Notes: a model not told the origin generated them from the letters alone. DNA of 64,000 nucleotides from Candidatus Nitrosopumilus sp. (GCA_028343855.1 JAOLZN010000004.1:25045-89044), one strand, 5' to 3'; positions 1 through 8,832 are shown, counted from the first letter of the stretch. Numbers and translations: made by a program.

Positions 1-75
1 TTCGTCTATTTTACGTCCATCACAACGAATACCATTTTCGTCCAATAGAACCATAGTTGCATCTCGTCCACCCAT
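1..75 (-). CDS. rrp41: Exosome complex exonuclease Rrp41 (5' end only, cut by window edge)
   Basis: Only the first 25 codons are inside the window. They read MGGRDATMVLLDENGIRCDG followed by RKIDE, which is the typical archaeal Rrp41 N-terminus (the RPDE-like segment that opens the RNase PH fold). Rrp41 is the catalytic RNase PH subunit of the exosome, degrading or tailing RNA 3' ends. Its ATG overlaps the stop codon of rrp4 (TAATG), so the two are translationally coupled. The family assignment rests on this short segment plus the gene order rrp4-rrp41, which is standard in archaea. Confidence 0.85.
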   Translation of the reverse strand, partial: MGGRDATMVLLDENGIRCDGRKIDE

Positions 76-755
76 TATGATTCATCCTTTCCGTCTAACA
101 TATCTTTAATTAAATCAGTTAAATTAGCAATATGTGCTTTTTCATTAACCATTTCAATGGCTTTTTTGGCTTTTAAGAGTCCTTCATCAGTTTCACAAGA
201 AACTACAACCCAGCCATTTTGACCAATTGTTACTGCAGCATTTGTACCCATTTCAATCATCTGAATCATACTGCCTTTTTTACCAATTAAACGTGGAACT
301 TTACTTGGTGAAATTTTTACTAAAACACCATCATCGATTTTACCTAAATCTCTATCAGAAATGGTTACAAGAGGATCCCGTGTTCTATCAAAATTAGCAA
401 TTCTAGCAGCTACAAGATCACCAGTTTTTAATTTACTTGAAAGTTCATCAGCATGAGTTGAAAAATCTCGTCCAAAAACATCCTGTGCAGGTAAAAATCC
501 CACATAACAAGAATTAACATCTAATTCCCAAGATAGTGAAGTATGAGAAATAACTTTACCAATTACAAGATCATTAATTTTAGGAATATATTTTCCAGTT
601 AAAGGAATGACTTTAACAGAATCATCATAAATTTCAGAAATACCAACAGCTGTAGCAATAATATTATTTCCTTCTAAGACAACGTTTTGTTCAGGTCTAA
701 ATGGTCCACTAGTAACTATATCGCCTGGAATTACATATTTTCTCTTATCTGCCAT
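75..755 (-). CDS. rrp4: Exosome RNA-binding cap subunit Rrp4
   Basis: 226 aa. Rrp4 forms the cap of the archaeal exosome and feeds RNA into the Rrp41/Rrp42 ring. The N-terminal beta domain begins with VIPGDIV, an S1 domain occupies about residues 60-135, and a C-terminal KH domain carries the GxxG-type loop IGKKGSMI near residue 157. It ends in an acidic tail (DGKDES). The start overlaps the SBDS stop by one base, and its own stop overlaps the rrp41 start, giving a tight SBDS-rrp4-rrp41 operon that links ribosome maturation with RNA decay, as in many archaea. Confidence 0.95.
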   Translation of the reverse strand: MADKRKYVIPGDIVTSGPFRPEQNVVLEGNNIIATAVGISEIYDDSVKVIPLTGKYIPKINDLVIGKVISHTSLSWELDVNSCYVGFLPAQDVFGRDFSTHADELSSKLKTGDLVAARIANFDRTRDPLVTISDRDLGKIDDGVLVKISPSKVPRLIGKKGSMIQMIEMGTNAAVTIGQNGWVVVSCETDEGLLKAKKAIEMVNEKAHIANLTDLIKDMLDGKDES

Positions 756-1441
756 TATTTCATTACCTCTACAGTAGCAGAACCCTTTGTAATAGAACCT
801 AATCTGTCAATCACGTTTGGCCTTGCTGCTGCGGGTATTTCAAGTATTGCTTTTAGTGAACCGTTATTTTGCCATTCTTCTTTTTTTAAAGAACCAACAG
901 ATTTCAAAACAGAATAAGATTGAGAAGCATATTGTGCAGGAATAGTAATTTCTAATTGAAGATTTTCAGATTTTAATGCAATAATTGAGCGTAATTTTTC
1001 AACAAGATCTTTAACTTGTTCTTCAACATTCTTCTGAGGATCAATTGAAACACGACCATCTTTCATTGCTTGCTCAATTCTTAATGGTGGATGAGGTAAG
1101 TGAGTTCTAGGATCAACAAAGGTTTTGGCAATATACTCAACAATTTGTTTTCTTTTCTGATCAATCATTTTTCTTCTTTGATCAGTAGTTAGGTTAAGAT
1201 CTCCTTTAGCAAACATAATTTCAGCAATTTCAGTTTTATCTTCAGTTTTGAAGGCAGCAAGTAATTTTTCTGTTGATGGCTTAGTTCCCTTACCAGAATC
1301 AGTGTAAATTTCATCAGATATCAATACAGATGAAATATCTTTTTTCTTACCCAATTTGTAATCTAAAGCAGGATCGGGCTTTACTAAAATTTCAAATTTT
1401 TCTCCTTCAAAAGAATATCGAACTACAGTGGTATCAGCCAT
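755..1441 (-). CDS. sdo1: Ribosome maturation protein SBDS
   Basis: 228 aa, the normal archaeal length. SBDS (Sdo1) works in late maturation of the large ribosomal subunit; in eukaryotes it acts with EFL1 to release eIF6. The N-terminal FYSH domain includes KPDPALDYKLGKKKDISSVL, followed by the helical region with DQRRKMIDQKRKQIVEYIAK and the segment DPRTHLPHPPLRIEQAM that is diagnostic of the family, and then a ferredoxin-like C-terminal domain. First gene of the SBDS-rrp4-rrp41 operon, divergent from rpoD across a 60-base intergenic region. Confidence 0.96.
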   Translation of the reverse strand: MADTTVVRYSFEGEKFEILVKPDPALDYKLGKKKDISSVLISDEIYTDSGKGTKPSTEKLLAAFKTEDKTEIAEIMFAKGDLNLTTDQRRKMIDQKRKQIVEYIAKTFVDPRTHLPHPPLRIEQAMKDGRVSIDPQKNVEEQVKDLVEKLRSIIALKSENLQLEITIPAQYASQSYSVLKSVGSLKKEEWQNNGSLKAILEIPAAARPNVIDRLGSITKGSATVEVMK

Positions 1442-1465
1442 TTCTAAATTACATATTATAATTTG

Positions 1466-1478
1466 GTATTTATCTATA
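1466..1478 (+). promoter_or_regulatory. TATA box of the rpoD-L18e-L13-S9 operon
   Basis: The AT-rich box TATTTATCTATA (1467-1478) is centred about 29 bases before the GTG start of rpoD. This is the spacing expected for an archaeal promoter driving a leaderless transcript. The same 60-base region must also hold the divergent SBDS promoter (ATTATAATATG-like on the minus strand). Confidence 0.55.
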
Positions 1479-1501
1479 CGTTAAACTAGCTAGATTTTTA
1501 T

Positions 1502-2128
1502 GTGCACTTTGACGATTTTCAACAAGATTTGTCATCATTAGACGTAATTAGTAAAGATTCTGAAAAAATAGCTATAAAGCTAAAAGGAGTTCCACTACAA
1601 TATGCAAATGCACTTAGACGAGTATGTCTAAATGGAGTCCCAGTTTTTGCAATCGATACAGTAGATATTATTGAAAATACTTCAGTTTTACCAGATGAAG
1701 GATTAGCACACAGATTAGGATTAATCCCATTAAAAACGGATTTAAGTAAATTTAGCGAGTCAGACAAAATCCTACTAGTTTTAGATTCAGGAGAGTCTGA
1801 AGAAACTAGAGCCGTATTATCTAGTGAATTATCATCAGAAGATGACACCGTAAAACCAGTTTCAGATAAAATTCCAATTGTTCAATTAGCTCCAGGTCAA
1901 AAAATTAAGATTGAATGTTATGCAAGATTAGGACGTGGAACAGAACATGCCAAATGGAATGCATCAAACATATCAACACTTACAGATACAGACAAAGAGG
2001 ATGAGAAAATACTCACAGTCGAATCAACAGGAGCATTAAATCCTGAAAACATTGTTCTAGAAGGGGTACAAGAAGTAGGCAGACGGGTTGTTGAATTTAA
2101 AGATATGATCAACAATCTTGAAGAATAA
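1502..2128 (+). CDS. rpoD: DNA-directed RNA polymerase subunit D (Rpo3)
   Basis: 208 aa. Subunit D pairs with Rpo11 to form the assembly platform of RNA polymerase, equivalent to the bacterial alpha dimer. The dimerisation segment near the N-terminus contains YANALRRVCLNGVPVFAIDTV, and the family motif EGLAHRLGLIPL follows. The protein is short: the ferredoxin-like [4Fe-4S] insertion with four cysteines found in Sulfolobus-type subunits is replaced by a compact segment with only one cysteine (IKIECYARLG). The GTG start is chosen because of the TATA box about 29 bases upstream. Heads a ribosomal-protein operon. Confidence 0.95.
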   Translation: MHFDDFQQDLSSLDVISKDSEKIAIKLKGVPLQYANALRRVCLNGVPVFAIDTVDIIENTSVLPDEGLAHRLGLIPLKTDLSKFSESDKILLVLDSGESEETRAVLSSELSSEDDTVKPVSDKIPIVQLAPGQKIKIECYARLGRGTEHAKWNASNISTLTDTDKEDEKILTVESTGALNPENIVLEGVQEVGRRVVEFKDMINNLEE

Positions 2129-2173
2129 TACAAGCATAGACATTATATTTGGGTTTTAAGCCGGATTATTCAC

Positions 2174-2521
2174 ATGACTAATCAAGTTGTTATTCGTATG
2201 GCTAGCGATCTTAGAAAAGCATCAACAAAAAATGATGCTCCAATTTGGGGTAAATTAGCAGAATATGCACTAAAACCATCAATTGCACGAAGAGATATCA
2301 ATTTGAATAGAATCGACCAATTAACCAAAGAAAACGATACAGTAGTATTTCCAGGCAAAGTACTAGCAACAGGAAACATATCACATAAAATTACATTATG
2401 CTCATTTTCAATTTCAAATGCTGCAGCAGCTAAAGTATTAGAAAAAGGTGGAAAATTAATTTCACATTTAGACTTAATCAAACAAAACCCTACAGGTAAA
2501 GGAGTCGTACTACTTGGCTAA
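2174..2521 (+). CDS. rpl18e: Large ribosomal subunit protein L18e (eL18)
   Basis: 115 aa, normal archaeal length. Recognised from the family signature around PIWGKLAEYALKPSIARRDIN, the segment DTVVFPGKVLATGNI, and the C-terminal AAAAKVLEKGGKLISHLDLI. Component of the 50S subunit. It lies 45 bases after rpoD, and its stop overlaps the TTG start of L13 by 8 bases, so the operon order rpoD-L18e-L13-S9 is conserved with other archaea. Confidence 0.96.
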   Translation: MTNQVVIRMASDLRKASTKNDAPIWGKLAEYALKPSIARRDINLNRIDQLTKENDTVVFPGKVLATGNISHKITLCSFSISNAAAAKVLEKGGKLISHLDLIKQNPTGKGVVLLG

Positions 2522-3023
2522 TGGAAGATTAAACAGACCGGCTGGAAGAAATTCAAATACTTCTAAACAGGAAGTTGTTATCAGAACAGACAGACCAATT
2601 GTAGTAGATGCAACAAACCATATTGCTGGCAGATTAGCATCAAATGTTGCAAAATTACTTTTACAAGGACAAAGAGTTACCGTTGTAAATTGTGAAAAAA
2701 TTATGATGAGTGGAACAAGAGCAAATCAATTAAAAGAATATAATGAATTTTTAGAAATTAACAGTATCATCAACATCAAACACGGACCTGTACACTATAG
2801 AAGACCAGATACAATAATGGCAAAAATGATTCGTCAAATGTTACCATTTGACAGAAAACCTTCAGGCAAATTAGCATTTCACAGACTTCGAACATACATT
2901 GGTGCACCAAAAGAAACAAAACCAATAGAAAAAATTCAATTTGAGAAAGCATTGATTAAAAAAGCAGCAGCTAATTATACACAATTGTCAGAAATATGCA
3001 GAGTTATAGGATGGACCGAATGA
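2514..3023 (+). CDS. rpl13: Large ribosomal subunit protein L13 (uL13)
   Basis: 169 aa. The L13 core starts at about residue 28 (PIVVDATNHIAGRLASNVAK) and includes GPVHYRRPDTIMAKMIRQML and the LAFHRLRTYIGAP segment. The first ~25 residues (Asn/Arg/Gly-rich) are an extension compared with most archaeal L13 proteins. The TTG start at 2514 overlaps the end of L18e; there is no ATG at the start of the conserved core, so the extension is probably genuine. Part of the large subunit; co-transcribed with L18e and S9. Confidence 0.94.
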   Translation: MANGRLNRPAGRNSNTSKQEVVIRTDRPIVVDATNHIAGRLASNVAKLLLQGQRVTVVNCEKIMMSGTRANQLKEYNEFLEINSIINIKHGPVHYRRPDTIMAKMIRQMLPFDRKPSGKLAFHRLRTYIGAPKETKPIEKIQFEKALIKKAAANYTQLSEICRVIGWTE

Positions 3024-3024
3024 T

Positions 3025-3471
3025 ATGATTCCAAAAACTGAAATTTATTTTGCAACTAGAAAAACAGCTAGTGCACATGTTTACATTACAAAAGGAGTAG
3101 GCAAAGTTAGAATTAACAATGTTCCAGTAGAAATGATTCCACAGGAAACTGCACGTGAAATAATTTTGGCTCCATTAGAAGTAACTGGTGATTTAAGAGA
3201 GAAAATCGATATTTCAGTAAGAGTAAGAGGCGGTGGTTTTATGGGTCAAGCAAGCGCAATTGCAACAGGCATTACCAGAGCACTTGTAGGCTGGACAAAA
3301 TCTAAAAAAGAGCCAAAGGATCATCCCTTCCCAAAATCAACTAGAGAAGACCTTAGAAAAAGAATAACAGATTTTGATAAATATCTTGTAAGTGGAGACG
3401 CCAGACAAAAAGAACCAAAGAAATTTGGCGGACCAGGTGCAAGAAGAAGAAAACAAAAATCATACCGTTAG
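3025..3471 (+). CDS. rps9: Small ribosomal subunit protein S9 (uS9)
   Basis: 148 aa. Contains the S9 pattern RKTASAHVYITKGVGKVRIN, the segment RVRGGGFMGQASAIATGITRALVGW, and the basic C-terminus ending in KSYR; the S9 tail reaches the peptidyl-tRNA in the ribosomal P site. It starts one base after the L13 stop. In most archaea rpoN, rpoK and S2 follow here; in this window a nucleotidyltransferase follows instead. Confidence 0.96.
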   Translation: MIPKTEIYFATRKTASAHVYITKGVGKVRINNVPVEMIPQETAREIILAPLEVTGDLREKIDISVRVRGGGFMGQASAIATGITRALVGWTKSKKEPKDHPFPKSTREDLRKRITDFDKYLVSGDARQKEPKKFGGPGARRRKQKSYR

Positions 3472-3474
3472 ACT

Positions 3475-4194
3475 GTGAAAGCCATAATCTTAGCAGGTGG
3501 CAAAGGTACACGAGGAAAACCATATACAGAATATTTTCCAAAAGCAATGACACCAATCAATGGAAAACCAATGATAGACTATGTTGTTAGATATATCAAT
3601 TCATTTAACTTCATAAAAGAGATAATCATAATTTCTGATTTCGAAGGTCTAGGCGGTCAAATTAAAAATTATTATGGAATTCAGAAAAAAATTAAATTCG
3701 TACAAGACTCACAAAGCGGTACTGGTGGAGATTTACTCCATATTGAAAAAGAACTAAAAAATGAGTCAGAATTCCTATTATGGTTTGTAGATAATCTATG
3801 TGCAGTGGATATTAAAAAAATGAAAGAAGTATTCAAAGAAAAAAAGAGTTCAGCATGTATTGCTACTAGAACAAAAAGAAAAGAAGAAACTGGATTTGCA
3901 GAAGTTGAAAATGGGTTAATCACAGAATTTAAAGAGAAACCATTAATGAAATTACAGTTATCAGAATGTCTTGGAATCTACATGTTAGGAAAAGAAGTGA
4001 TGCAGAAGATTAAGAAAAAAAAGAACAAAAAACAAGTTAATTTATCATATGATATTTTACAGCAACTATCTAAAGAAGGTAAAGTAAGTGCCTATGATAT
4101 TGCAGAAAGAGAGTGGATTGATGCAGAATCACCAATGGTTTTAGAGAGAAACGAGAAAATTGTTACGAAAATCATAAAACAGATGGGACTGTAG
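3475..4194 (+). CDS. Nucleotidyltransferase of the sugar-phosphate type (glucose-1-phosphate thymidylyltransferase-like)
   Basis: 239 aa with a GTG start 3 bases after S9. The N-terminus KAIILAGGKGTRGKPYTEYF is the nucleotide-binding motif of nucleotidyltransferases that make NDP-sugars (RmlA/GlmU N-terminal domain), although the usual RLRPLT is altered to RGKPYT. A metal-binding Asp is likely in FVDNLCAVD (about residue 103). There is no left-handed beta-helix domain, so this is the short, single-domain form. The substrate cannot be read from the sequence; surface glycan precursor synthesis is plausible. The 3' end overlaps the convergent leuD gene by 23 bases. Confidence 0.8.
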   Translation: MKAIILAGGKGTRGKPYTEYFPKAMTPINGKPMIDYVVRYINSFNFIKEIIIISDFEGLGGQIKNYYGIQKKIKFVQDSQSGTGGDLLHIEKELKNESEFLLWFVDNLCAVDIKKMKEVFKEKKSSACIATRTKRKEETGFAEVENGLITEFKEKPLMKLQLSECLGIYMLGKEVMQKIKKKKNKKQVNLSYDILQQLSKEGKVSAYDIAEREWIDAESPMVLERNEKIVTKIIKQMGL

Positions 4195-4756
4195 ATTTTT
4201 CTTCAAATTTAGAGATTTCATCCACAAATTGAAAAGTTTGAGCAATATCATCCAATCCTTCTAAGAGAATTTTTTTCTTGTGAGAATTTATTTCAAATGA
4301 AATATCTTCAGAAGGGGTTTTAATCATTTGATTTTCTAAATCAACTTCAATTGGATTAGTTTCAAGTAGCAATTTTTCAACCATTTTTGATTCCAATGAA
4401 ATTGGAAGTATTCCATTTTTGAAACAATTACTAAAGAAAATATCTGCAAAAGAAGAAGAAATGATTACAGAAAAACCATAATCATCCAAAGCCCAAACAG
4501 CATGTTCTCTACTAGAACCACATCCAAAATTATCACCAGCAACTAAAATTTTTGAGCCAGTATATTTTGAATCGTTTAAAATAAAATCAGATTTAATATT
4601 TTCATTTTCATCATATCGCCAATTAAAAAATAAAAATTTTCCAAATCCAGATTTTTGAACTAATTTTAAAAATTGCTTTGGAATAATTTGATCAGTATCG
4701 ACATTGACTTTATCTAATGGAGTAACAATACTGTTTACATTTTGAAATGGTTTCAT
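4172..4756 (-). CDS. leuD: 3-Isopropylmalate dehydratase small subunit, bacterial type
   Basis: 194 aa, length of bacterial LeuD. With LeuC it interconverts 2- and 3-isopropylmalate in leucine synthesis. The swivel domain shows VDTDQIIPKQFLKLVQKSGFG, with the IPKQFL loop typical of genuine isopropylmalate isomerases, and the substrate-binding motif [14 protein letters not shown] (about residue 74). It begins one base after the stop of the large subunit. Its last codons overlap the convergent nucleotidyltransferase gene. Confidence 0.92.
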   Translation of the reverse strand: MKPFQNVNSIVTPLDKVNVDTDQIIPKQFLKLVQKSGFGKFLFFNWRYDENENIKSDFILNDSKYTGSKILVAGDNFGCGSSREHAVWALDDYGFSVIISSSFADIFFSNCFKNGILPISLESKMVEKLLLETNPIEVDLENQMIKTPSEDISFEINSHKKKILLEGLDDIAQTFQFVDEISKFEEKSTVPSVL

Positions 4757-4757
4757 G

Positions 4758-6173
4758 TTAATTCAAATCCAATTTCCTAACATCTACAAAATGACCATTA
4801 ATTGCAGCAGCAGCAGCCATCACAGGACTAACTAAATGAGTTCTGCCACCATTACCTTGTCTACCTTCAAAATTTCTATTGGATGTACTAGCACATCTCT
4901 CACCGGGAGACAAAATATCAGGATTCATGCCTAAACACATACTGCATCCAGCCTCTCTCCATTCAAAATTAGCATCAATGAAAATTTTATCCAATCCCAT
5001 TTCTTCTGCTTGTTTTTTTACCATTTGAGAGCCAGGAACCACCATTGCACTTACACTGGAGGCAACTTTTTGACCTTGAACAATTTTTGATGCTTCAATT
5101 AGATCTTCTAATCTTGCATTAGTGCAAGAGCCAATAAACACTCTATCAATTTTAATATCTTCAATCATAGTTCCAGATTCAAGGGCCATGTATTCAAGAG
5201 CTTTTTCAGCACCTCTTTTTTGATTATCATCACCATTTGAAAAGTCATCTGGAGATGGAATAGATTCATCCACATCACAAGTCATCCCAGGATTTGTACC
5301 CCAACTTACTTGAGGAGCAATTTCATTAATGTTCAAAGTGAATGTTTTGTCAAAAGTGGCATCAGAATCAGTTTTAAGATTTTCTTTCCAAGAATCTACG
5401 AGAGATTCATAATTTTTTGGTGTGTATTCTCTATCTCGTAAATAATCAAAAGTTTTTTGATCAGGTGCAATTAATCCAGCACGAGCTCCACCTTCTATTG
5501 ACATATTACAAATTGTCATTCTCTGATCCATAGAAAGATCAGTTATTCCTTCACCACGATATTCAATAACAGTACCAGTTCCACCAGCTGTTCCAATATT
5601 TTTGATTATAGATAAAATAATATCTTTTGCAGTAACTGCATGAGGATTCTTTCGTTTTCCCTCAACTCTAACTTCAAATGTTTTTGGTTTTTCTAACCAT
5701 AAAGTTTGAGATGCCAAAACATGTTCAACTTCACTAGTTCCAATACCCAGTGCCAATGCACCAAATGCACCATGAGTAGAAGTATGACTATCACCACAGA
5801 CAATGGTGGAACCGGGTAAGGTTATACCTAATTGAGGGCCAATTACATGAACAATACCCTGATTTGGGCTGTTAATATCAAATAATTTTATACCAAAATC
5901 CTTACAATTGTTTTCAAGTGTTTTAATTTGAACTGCAGAAGTCTGATCCAATATAGGTAAAGTACGATCACTAGTTGGAACATTATGATCCATAGTAGCA
6001 ATTGTCAAATCAGGGCGACGAACTTTTCTATTATTCATTCGCAATCCATCAAATGCTTGTGGTGATGTCACCTCATGAACAAGATGTCTATCAATGTAAA
6101 TTAAGGCAGGTTCATTTTGTTTTTCAACAACAATATGAGATTCCCAAATTTTTTCAAAAAGCGTTTTTCCCAT
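4758..6173 (-). CDS. leuC: 3-Isopropylmalate dehydratase large subunit, bacterial type
   Basis: 471 aa from the ATG at 6173 ([13 protein letters not shown]), matching the length of bacterial LeuC; the open frame runs 15 codons further upstream but that would cover the end of the neighbouring gene. The [4Fe-4S] ligands are visible as [11 protein letters not shown] and [10 protein letters not shown]. Other family landmarks are [21 protein letters not shown] and [10 protein letters not shown]. Makes the isomerase with the leuD product. It follows the archaeal-type small subunit by one base, so all four isomerase genes form one operon. Confidence 0.94.
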   Translation of the reverse strand: MGKTLFEKIWESHIVVEKQNEPALIYIDRHLVHEVTSPQAFDGLRMNNRKVRRPDLTIATMDHNVPTSDRTLPILDQTSAVQIKTLENNCKDFGIKLFDINSPNQGIVHVIGPQLGITLPGSTIVCGDSHTSTHGAFGALALGIGTSEVEHVLASQTLWLEKPKTFEVRVEGKRKNPHAVTAKDIILSIIKNIGTAGGTGTVIEYRGEGITDLSMDQRMTICNMSIEGGARAGLIAPDQKTFDYLRDREYTPKNYESLVDSWKENLKTDSDATFDKTFTLNINEIAPQVSWGTNPGMTCDVDESIPSPDDFSNGDDNQKRGAEKALEYMALESGTMIEDIKIDRVFIGSCTNARLEDLIEASKIVQGQKVASSVSAMVVPGSQMVKKQAEEMGLDKIFIDANFEWREAGCSMCLGMNPDILSPGERCASTSNRNFEGRQGNGGRTHLVSPVMAAAAAINGHFVDVRKLDLN

Positions 6174-6174
6174 T

Positions 6175-6666
6175 TTAATCCTGATCTGGCTTATACTTGA
6201 ATAATCCACCGGCTGCAATTATTTTTCCAATAATTTCAGAAAAAGGCTTCATTTTGTATGTTTGATTTTTTGTAAGATTTTTTATTTCATTTGTGGAAAT
6301 ATCTATATCAATTTCATCTCCTTCAGAAATTCCATCATATGCATCCTGGTCAATTTCAATAGGTAACAAAAAAGCACCATCTACAGAATTTCTATAAAAA
6401 ATTCTTGCAAAGGATAAAGCAAGTATGGCTTTTACTCCAGAATGAGATAGTGCAATTGGAGCATGTTCGCGAGATGAACCACATCCAAAATTCTTTCCAG
6501 ATAAAATGAAATCACCTTCTTTTACTTTAGAATGAAAATCAGGATCTAATCCTTCCATAGCATGTGTTGCAAGTTCTGTATAATCATGTACTTTGAGATA
6601 TTGACCAGGAATAATTACATCAGTATCGATATTATCACGTGCATATTTTACGATGTTTCCTTTCAT
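6175..6666 (-). CDS. Archaeal-type isopropylmalate/homoaconitate isomerase small subunit
   Basis: 163 aa, length of the archaeal LeuD/HacB/LysU family and clearly different from the 194-aa protein encoded downstream. Motifs: [18 protein letters not shown] and the catalytic [14 protein letters not shown]. The flexible specificity loop reads YLKV (residues 23-26). In Methanocaldococcus jannaschii this loop is YLRT in homoaconitase MJ1271 and YLVY in isopropylmalate isomerase MJ1277; Lys at the Arg position gave isopropylmalate activity in published MJ1271 variants, so specificity is open. Candidates are homoaconitase for lysine synthesis or a second isopropylmalate isomerase. Confidence 0.88.
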   Translation of the reverse strand: MKGNIVKYARDNIDTDVIIPGQYLKVHDYTELATHAMEGLDPDFHSKVKEGDFILSGKNFGCGSSREHAPIALSHSGVKAILALSFARIFYRNSVDGAFLLPIEIDQDAYDGISEGDEIDIDISTNEIKNLTKNQTYKMKPFSEIIGKIIAAGGLFKYKPDQD

Positions 6667-7934
6667 TTCAAATCCCTTGGGTCAGTAATTTTTCCAGTTA
6701 CTGCAGAAGCAGCCGCAACCATAGGTGATGCAAGATAAGTTTGGGATTCAACGTGTCCCATTCTACCTGGGAAGTTTCTATTAGTAGTACTAATACAAAT
6801 TTCATCTTTTGCCAATACGCCCATGTGAGCGCCACAACAGGCACCACAAGTAGGCGGTCCAACAGTCACACCAGCATCTAAGAAAATTTTCAATAAGCCA
6901 TTTTCCATAGCACGTTGATAAATTGAAATTGCTGCAGGTAAAATCTCAGTTCTAATTTTTACTTTTCTTCCTTTGAGAATTTTTGCTGCAGCTTCCAAAT
7001 CTTCGTATTTTGCACCAGTACAAGAACCAATGTATGATTTATCTAGTTCAACTGAAGGTGCTTCACCAACAACACATGTGTTATCAGGTGAAAAGGGTTT
7101 TGCAATAATGGGTTCCATTTCAGAACTTTCAAATTCAAAGAGTTTAGAATATTCTGCGTCAGCATCGCCATGTACTAATTTGAGATTTGTTGCACCTTTT
7201 GCAGAAAGATAATCAACTACTTTTTGATCAGGTTCCACAATTCCATTTTTAGCCCCTGCTTCAGTTGTCATGTTACACAGTGTCAATCTACTTTCTACAG
7301 ACATTTCATCAATTCCACTTCCACCAAATTGCATTGTTCTATATGCACCACCGTCATTACCAATTTCTCCAATAATTTTTAAAATCAAATCTTTTGCCAT
7401 CACATGTTCAGGTAACTTTCCGTTAAGTTTGAAGTAATAAGTCTCTGGAACTTTAAACCAAATATTTCCATTTAACAAAACATATGCAATATCAGTATGT
7501 CCCAAACCAACTGCAAATGCACCTAAAGCACCAGTTGTATTTGTGTGAGAATCACCACCAACATAAACATCACCGGGCATCACCATGGCTTGTTCATGTG
7601 AAAGAGTATGACAAATACCGTATTGACCCATTCCATATTTGAAGTGTTTTTCAATACCATAATTTTTTGTAAAATTAGATAATTTTACAATATTTTCTGC
7701 AGATAATTTATCAGCTGATGGAACAAAATGATCTTCAGCTACCCAAACTTTAGTAGGATCCCATAATTTATCAACTGCAATTCCTTGCTTCTTTAATTTA
7801 TCAAAAACTTTGAGAACACCAGGTCCAGATACGTCGTGCATCATTACTTTGTCAACATCAGCAAATACCACGTCATCTGGTGCTACTGAGGACTTGCCAG
7901 AGGCACGTGCAAGGATCTTCTCAACTATATTCAT
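6663..7934 (-). CDS. Archaeal-type isopropylmalate/homoaconitate isomerase large subunit
   Basis: 423 aa, the size of the archaeal LeuC/HacA/LysT group. It carries the iron-sulfur ligands in GSCTGAKYEDL and in TCGACCGAHMG, plus VGGDSHTNTTGALGAFAVGLGHTD and TTNRNFPGRMG. It overlaps the small subunit gene by 4 bases. First gene of the four-gene isomerase operon; the divergent cofE gene starts 73 bases away. Function by family: dehydration/rehydration of a 2-hydroxy acid. Whether the substrate is homocitrate or isopropylmalate is not decided by the sequence. Confidence 0.9.
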   Translation of the reverse strand: MNIVEKILARASGKSSVAPDDVVFADVDKVMMHDVSGPGVLKVFDKLKKQGIAVDKLWDPTKVWVAEDHFVPSADKLSAENIVKLSNFTKNYGIEKHFKYGMGQYGICHTLSHEQAMVMPGDVYVGGDSHTNTTGALGAFAVGLGHTDIAYVLLNGNIWFKVPETYYFKLNGKLPEHVMAKDLILKIIGEIGNDGGAYRTMQFGGSGIDEMSVESRLTLCNMTTEAGAKNGIVEPDQKVVDYLSAKGATNLKLVHGDADAEYSKLFEFESSEMEPIIAKPFSPDNTCVVGEAPSVELDKSYIGSCTGAKYEDLEAAAKILKGRKVKIRTEILPAAISIYQRAMENGLLKIFLDAGVTVGPPTCGACCGAHMGVLAKDEICISTTNRNFPGRMGHVESQTYLASPMVAAASAVTGKITDPRDLK

Positions 7935-8007
7935 AATCCAAAAAGTTCGCTCTTGGGATTAAAAGCTTTACAGAACAATAAAAAAGAAATAGAATCTATA
8001 GAATAGT

Positions 8008-8784
8008 GTGCAATTATCAGTATTACCACTACTAGCAAAAAGAATGGAAAAAGAATTTGATGTTTTTGAAGCTTTAGAAATTACTCTACAAAAAAATGAG
8101 ACTAAACTACAAGAAGGAGACGTCATAGTGATTTCAACAAAATACATCTCAAATTCACAAGGAAGGATTGTAGATTTGGAGAAAATTAAAGCATCTGAAT
8201 ATGGGATAAAAATTGCAGATGAATTTCAATTAAAACCAGGAATTGCAGAAATTATCATCAGGGAATCAGATAAAATTTTTGGAGGTATTGGAGGATTTAT
8301 CATTACATCAGCAGACAATATCATGGCACCAAATGCAGGAATTGATAAATCAAATGCAAAAAAAGGTAAAGCAATACTATATCCAACAAATCCTTATCTA
8401 ATTGCCGAACAAATTAGAAGAAAAGTTTTCTTAAAATCATTAATTCATGTTGGAGTAATTTTAGTAGACAGCAGATTAATGCCAGCAAGAATTGGAACGT
8501 CAGGTGTTGCAGTATCATGTGCCGGAATTGAACCAGTTTTAGATATGAGATCTAAAAAGGATCTAGATGGCAATCCACTGAAAGTTACGTTTCAAGCAGT
8601 TGTAGATAATCTTGCAACAATTGCAAATCACAAAATGGGAGAAGGTGGAGAATCACGTCCATTTGCCATTGTTAGAGATTCAGGAGCCAAACTGACGGAT
8701 AGAAAAATAAATTCATCAGAAATGGCAATTGCACCAGAACAATGTGTTTACGTTAGAGGTCTTTCAAATCCACCAAAAAACTAA
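8008..8784 (+). CDS. cofE: Coenzyme F420-0:L-glutamate ligase
   Basis: 258 aa. CofE adds glutamate to F420-0 with GTP in the last steps of F420 synthesis. The family is recognised from GDVIVISTKYISNSQGRIV, the segment GGIGGFIITSADNIMAPNAGID, and GTSGVAVSCAGIEPVLDMRSKKDLDG, with the C-terminal GESRPFAIVRDSG. The GTG at 8008 is preferred because an AT-rich box (CAATAAAAAAG, near 7976) lies about 28 bases upstream; a GTG two bases earlier is out of frame. Thaumarchaeota are known to make F420. Confidence 0.92.
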   Translation: MQLSVLPLLAKRMEKEFDVFEALEITLQKNETKLQEGDVIVISTKYISNSQGRIVDLEKIKASEYGIKIADEFQLKPGIAEIIIRESDKIFGGIGGFIITSADNIMAPNAGIDKSNAKKGKAILYPTNPYLIAEQIRRKVFLKSLIHVGVILVDSRLMPARIGTSGVAVSCAGIEPVLDMRSKKDLDGNPLKVTFQAVVDNLATIANHKMGEGGESRPFAIVRDSGAKLTDRKINSSEMAIAPEQCVYVRGLSNPPKN

Positions 8785-8832
8785 GGGTACTAGGTAAGTT
8801 TTTTTTAAATATAGGAATTAAAGAAAGAAATT

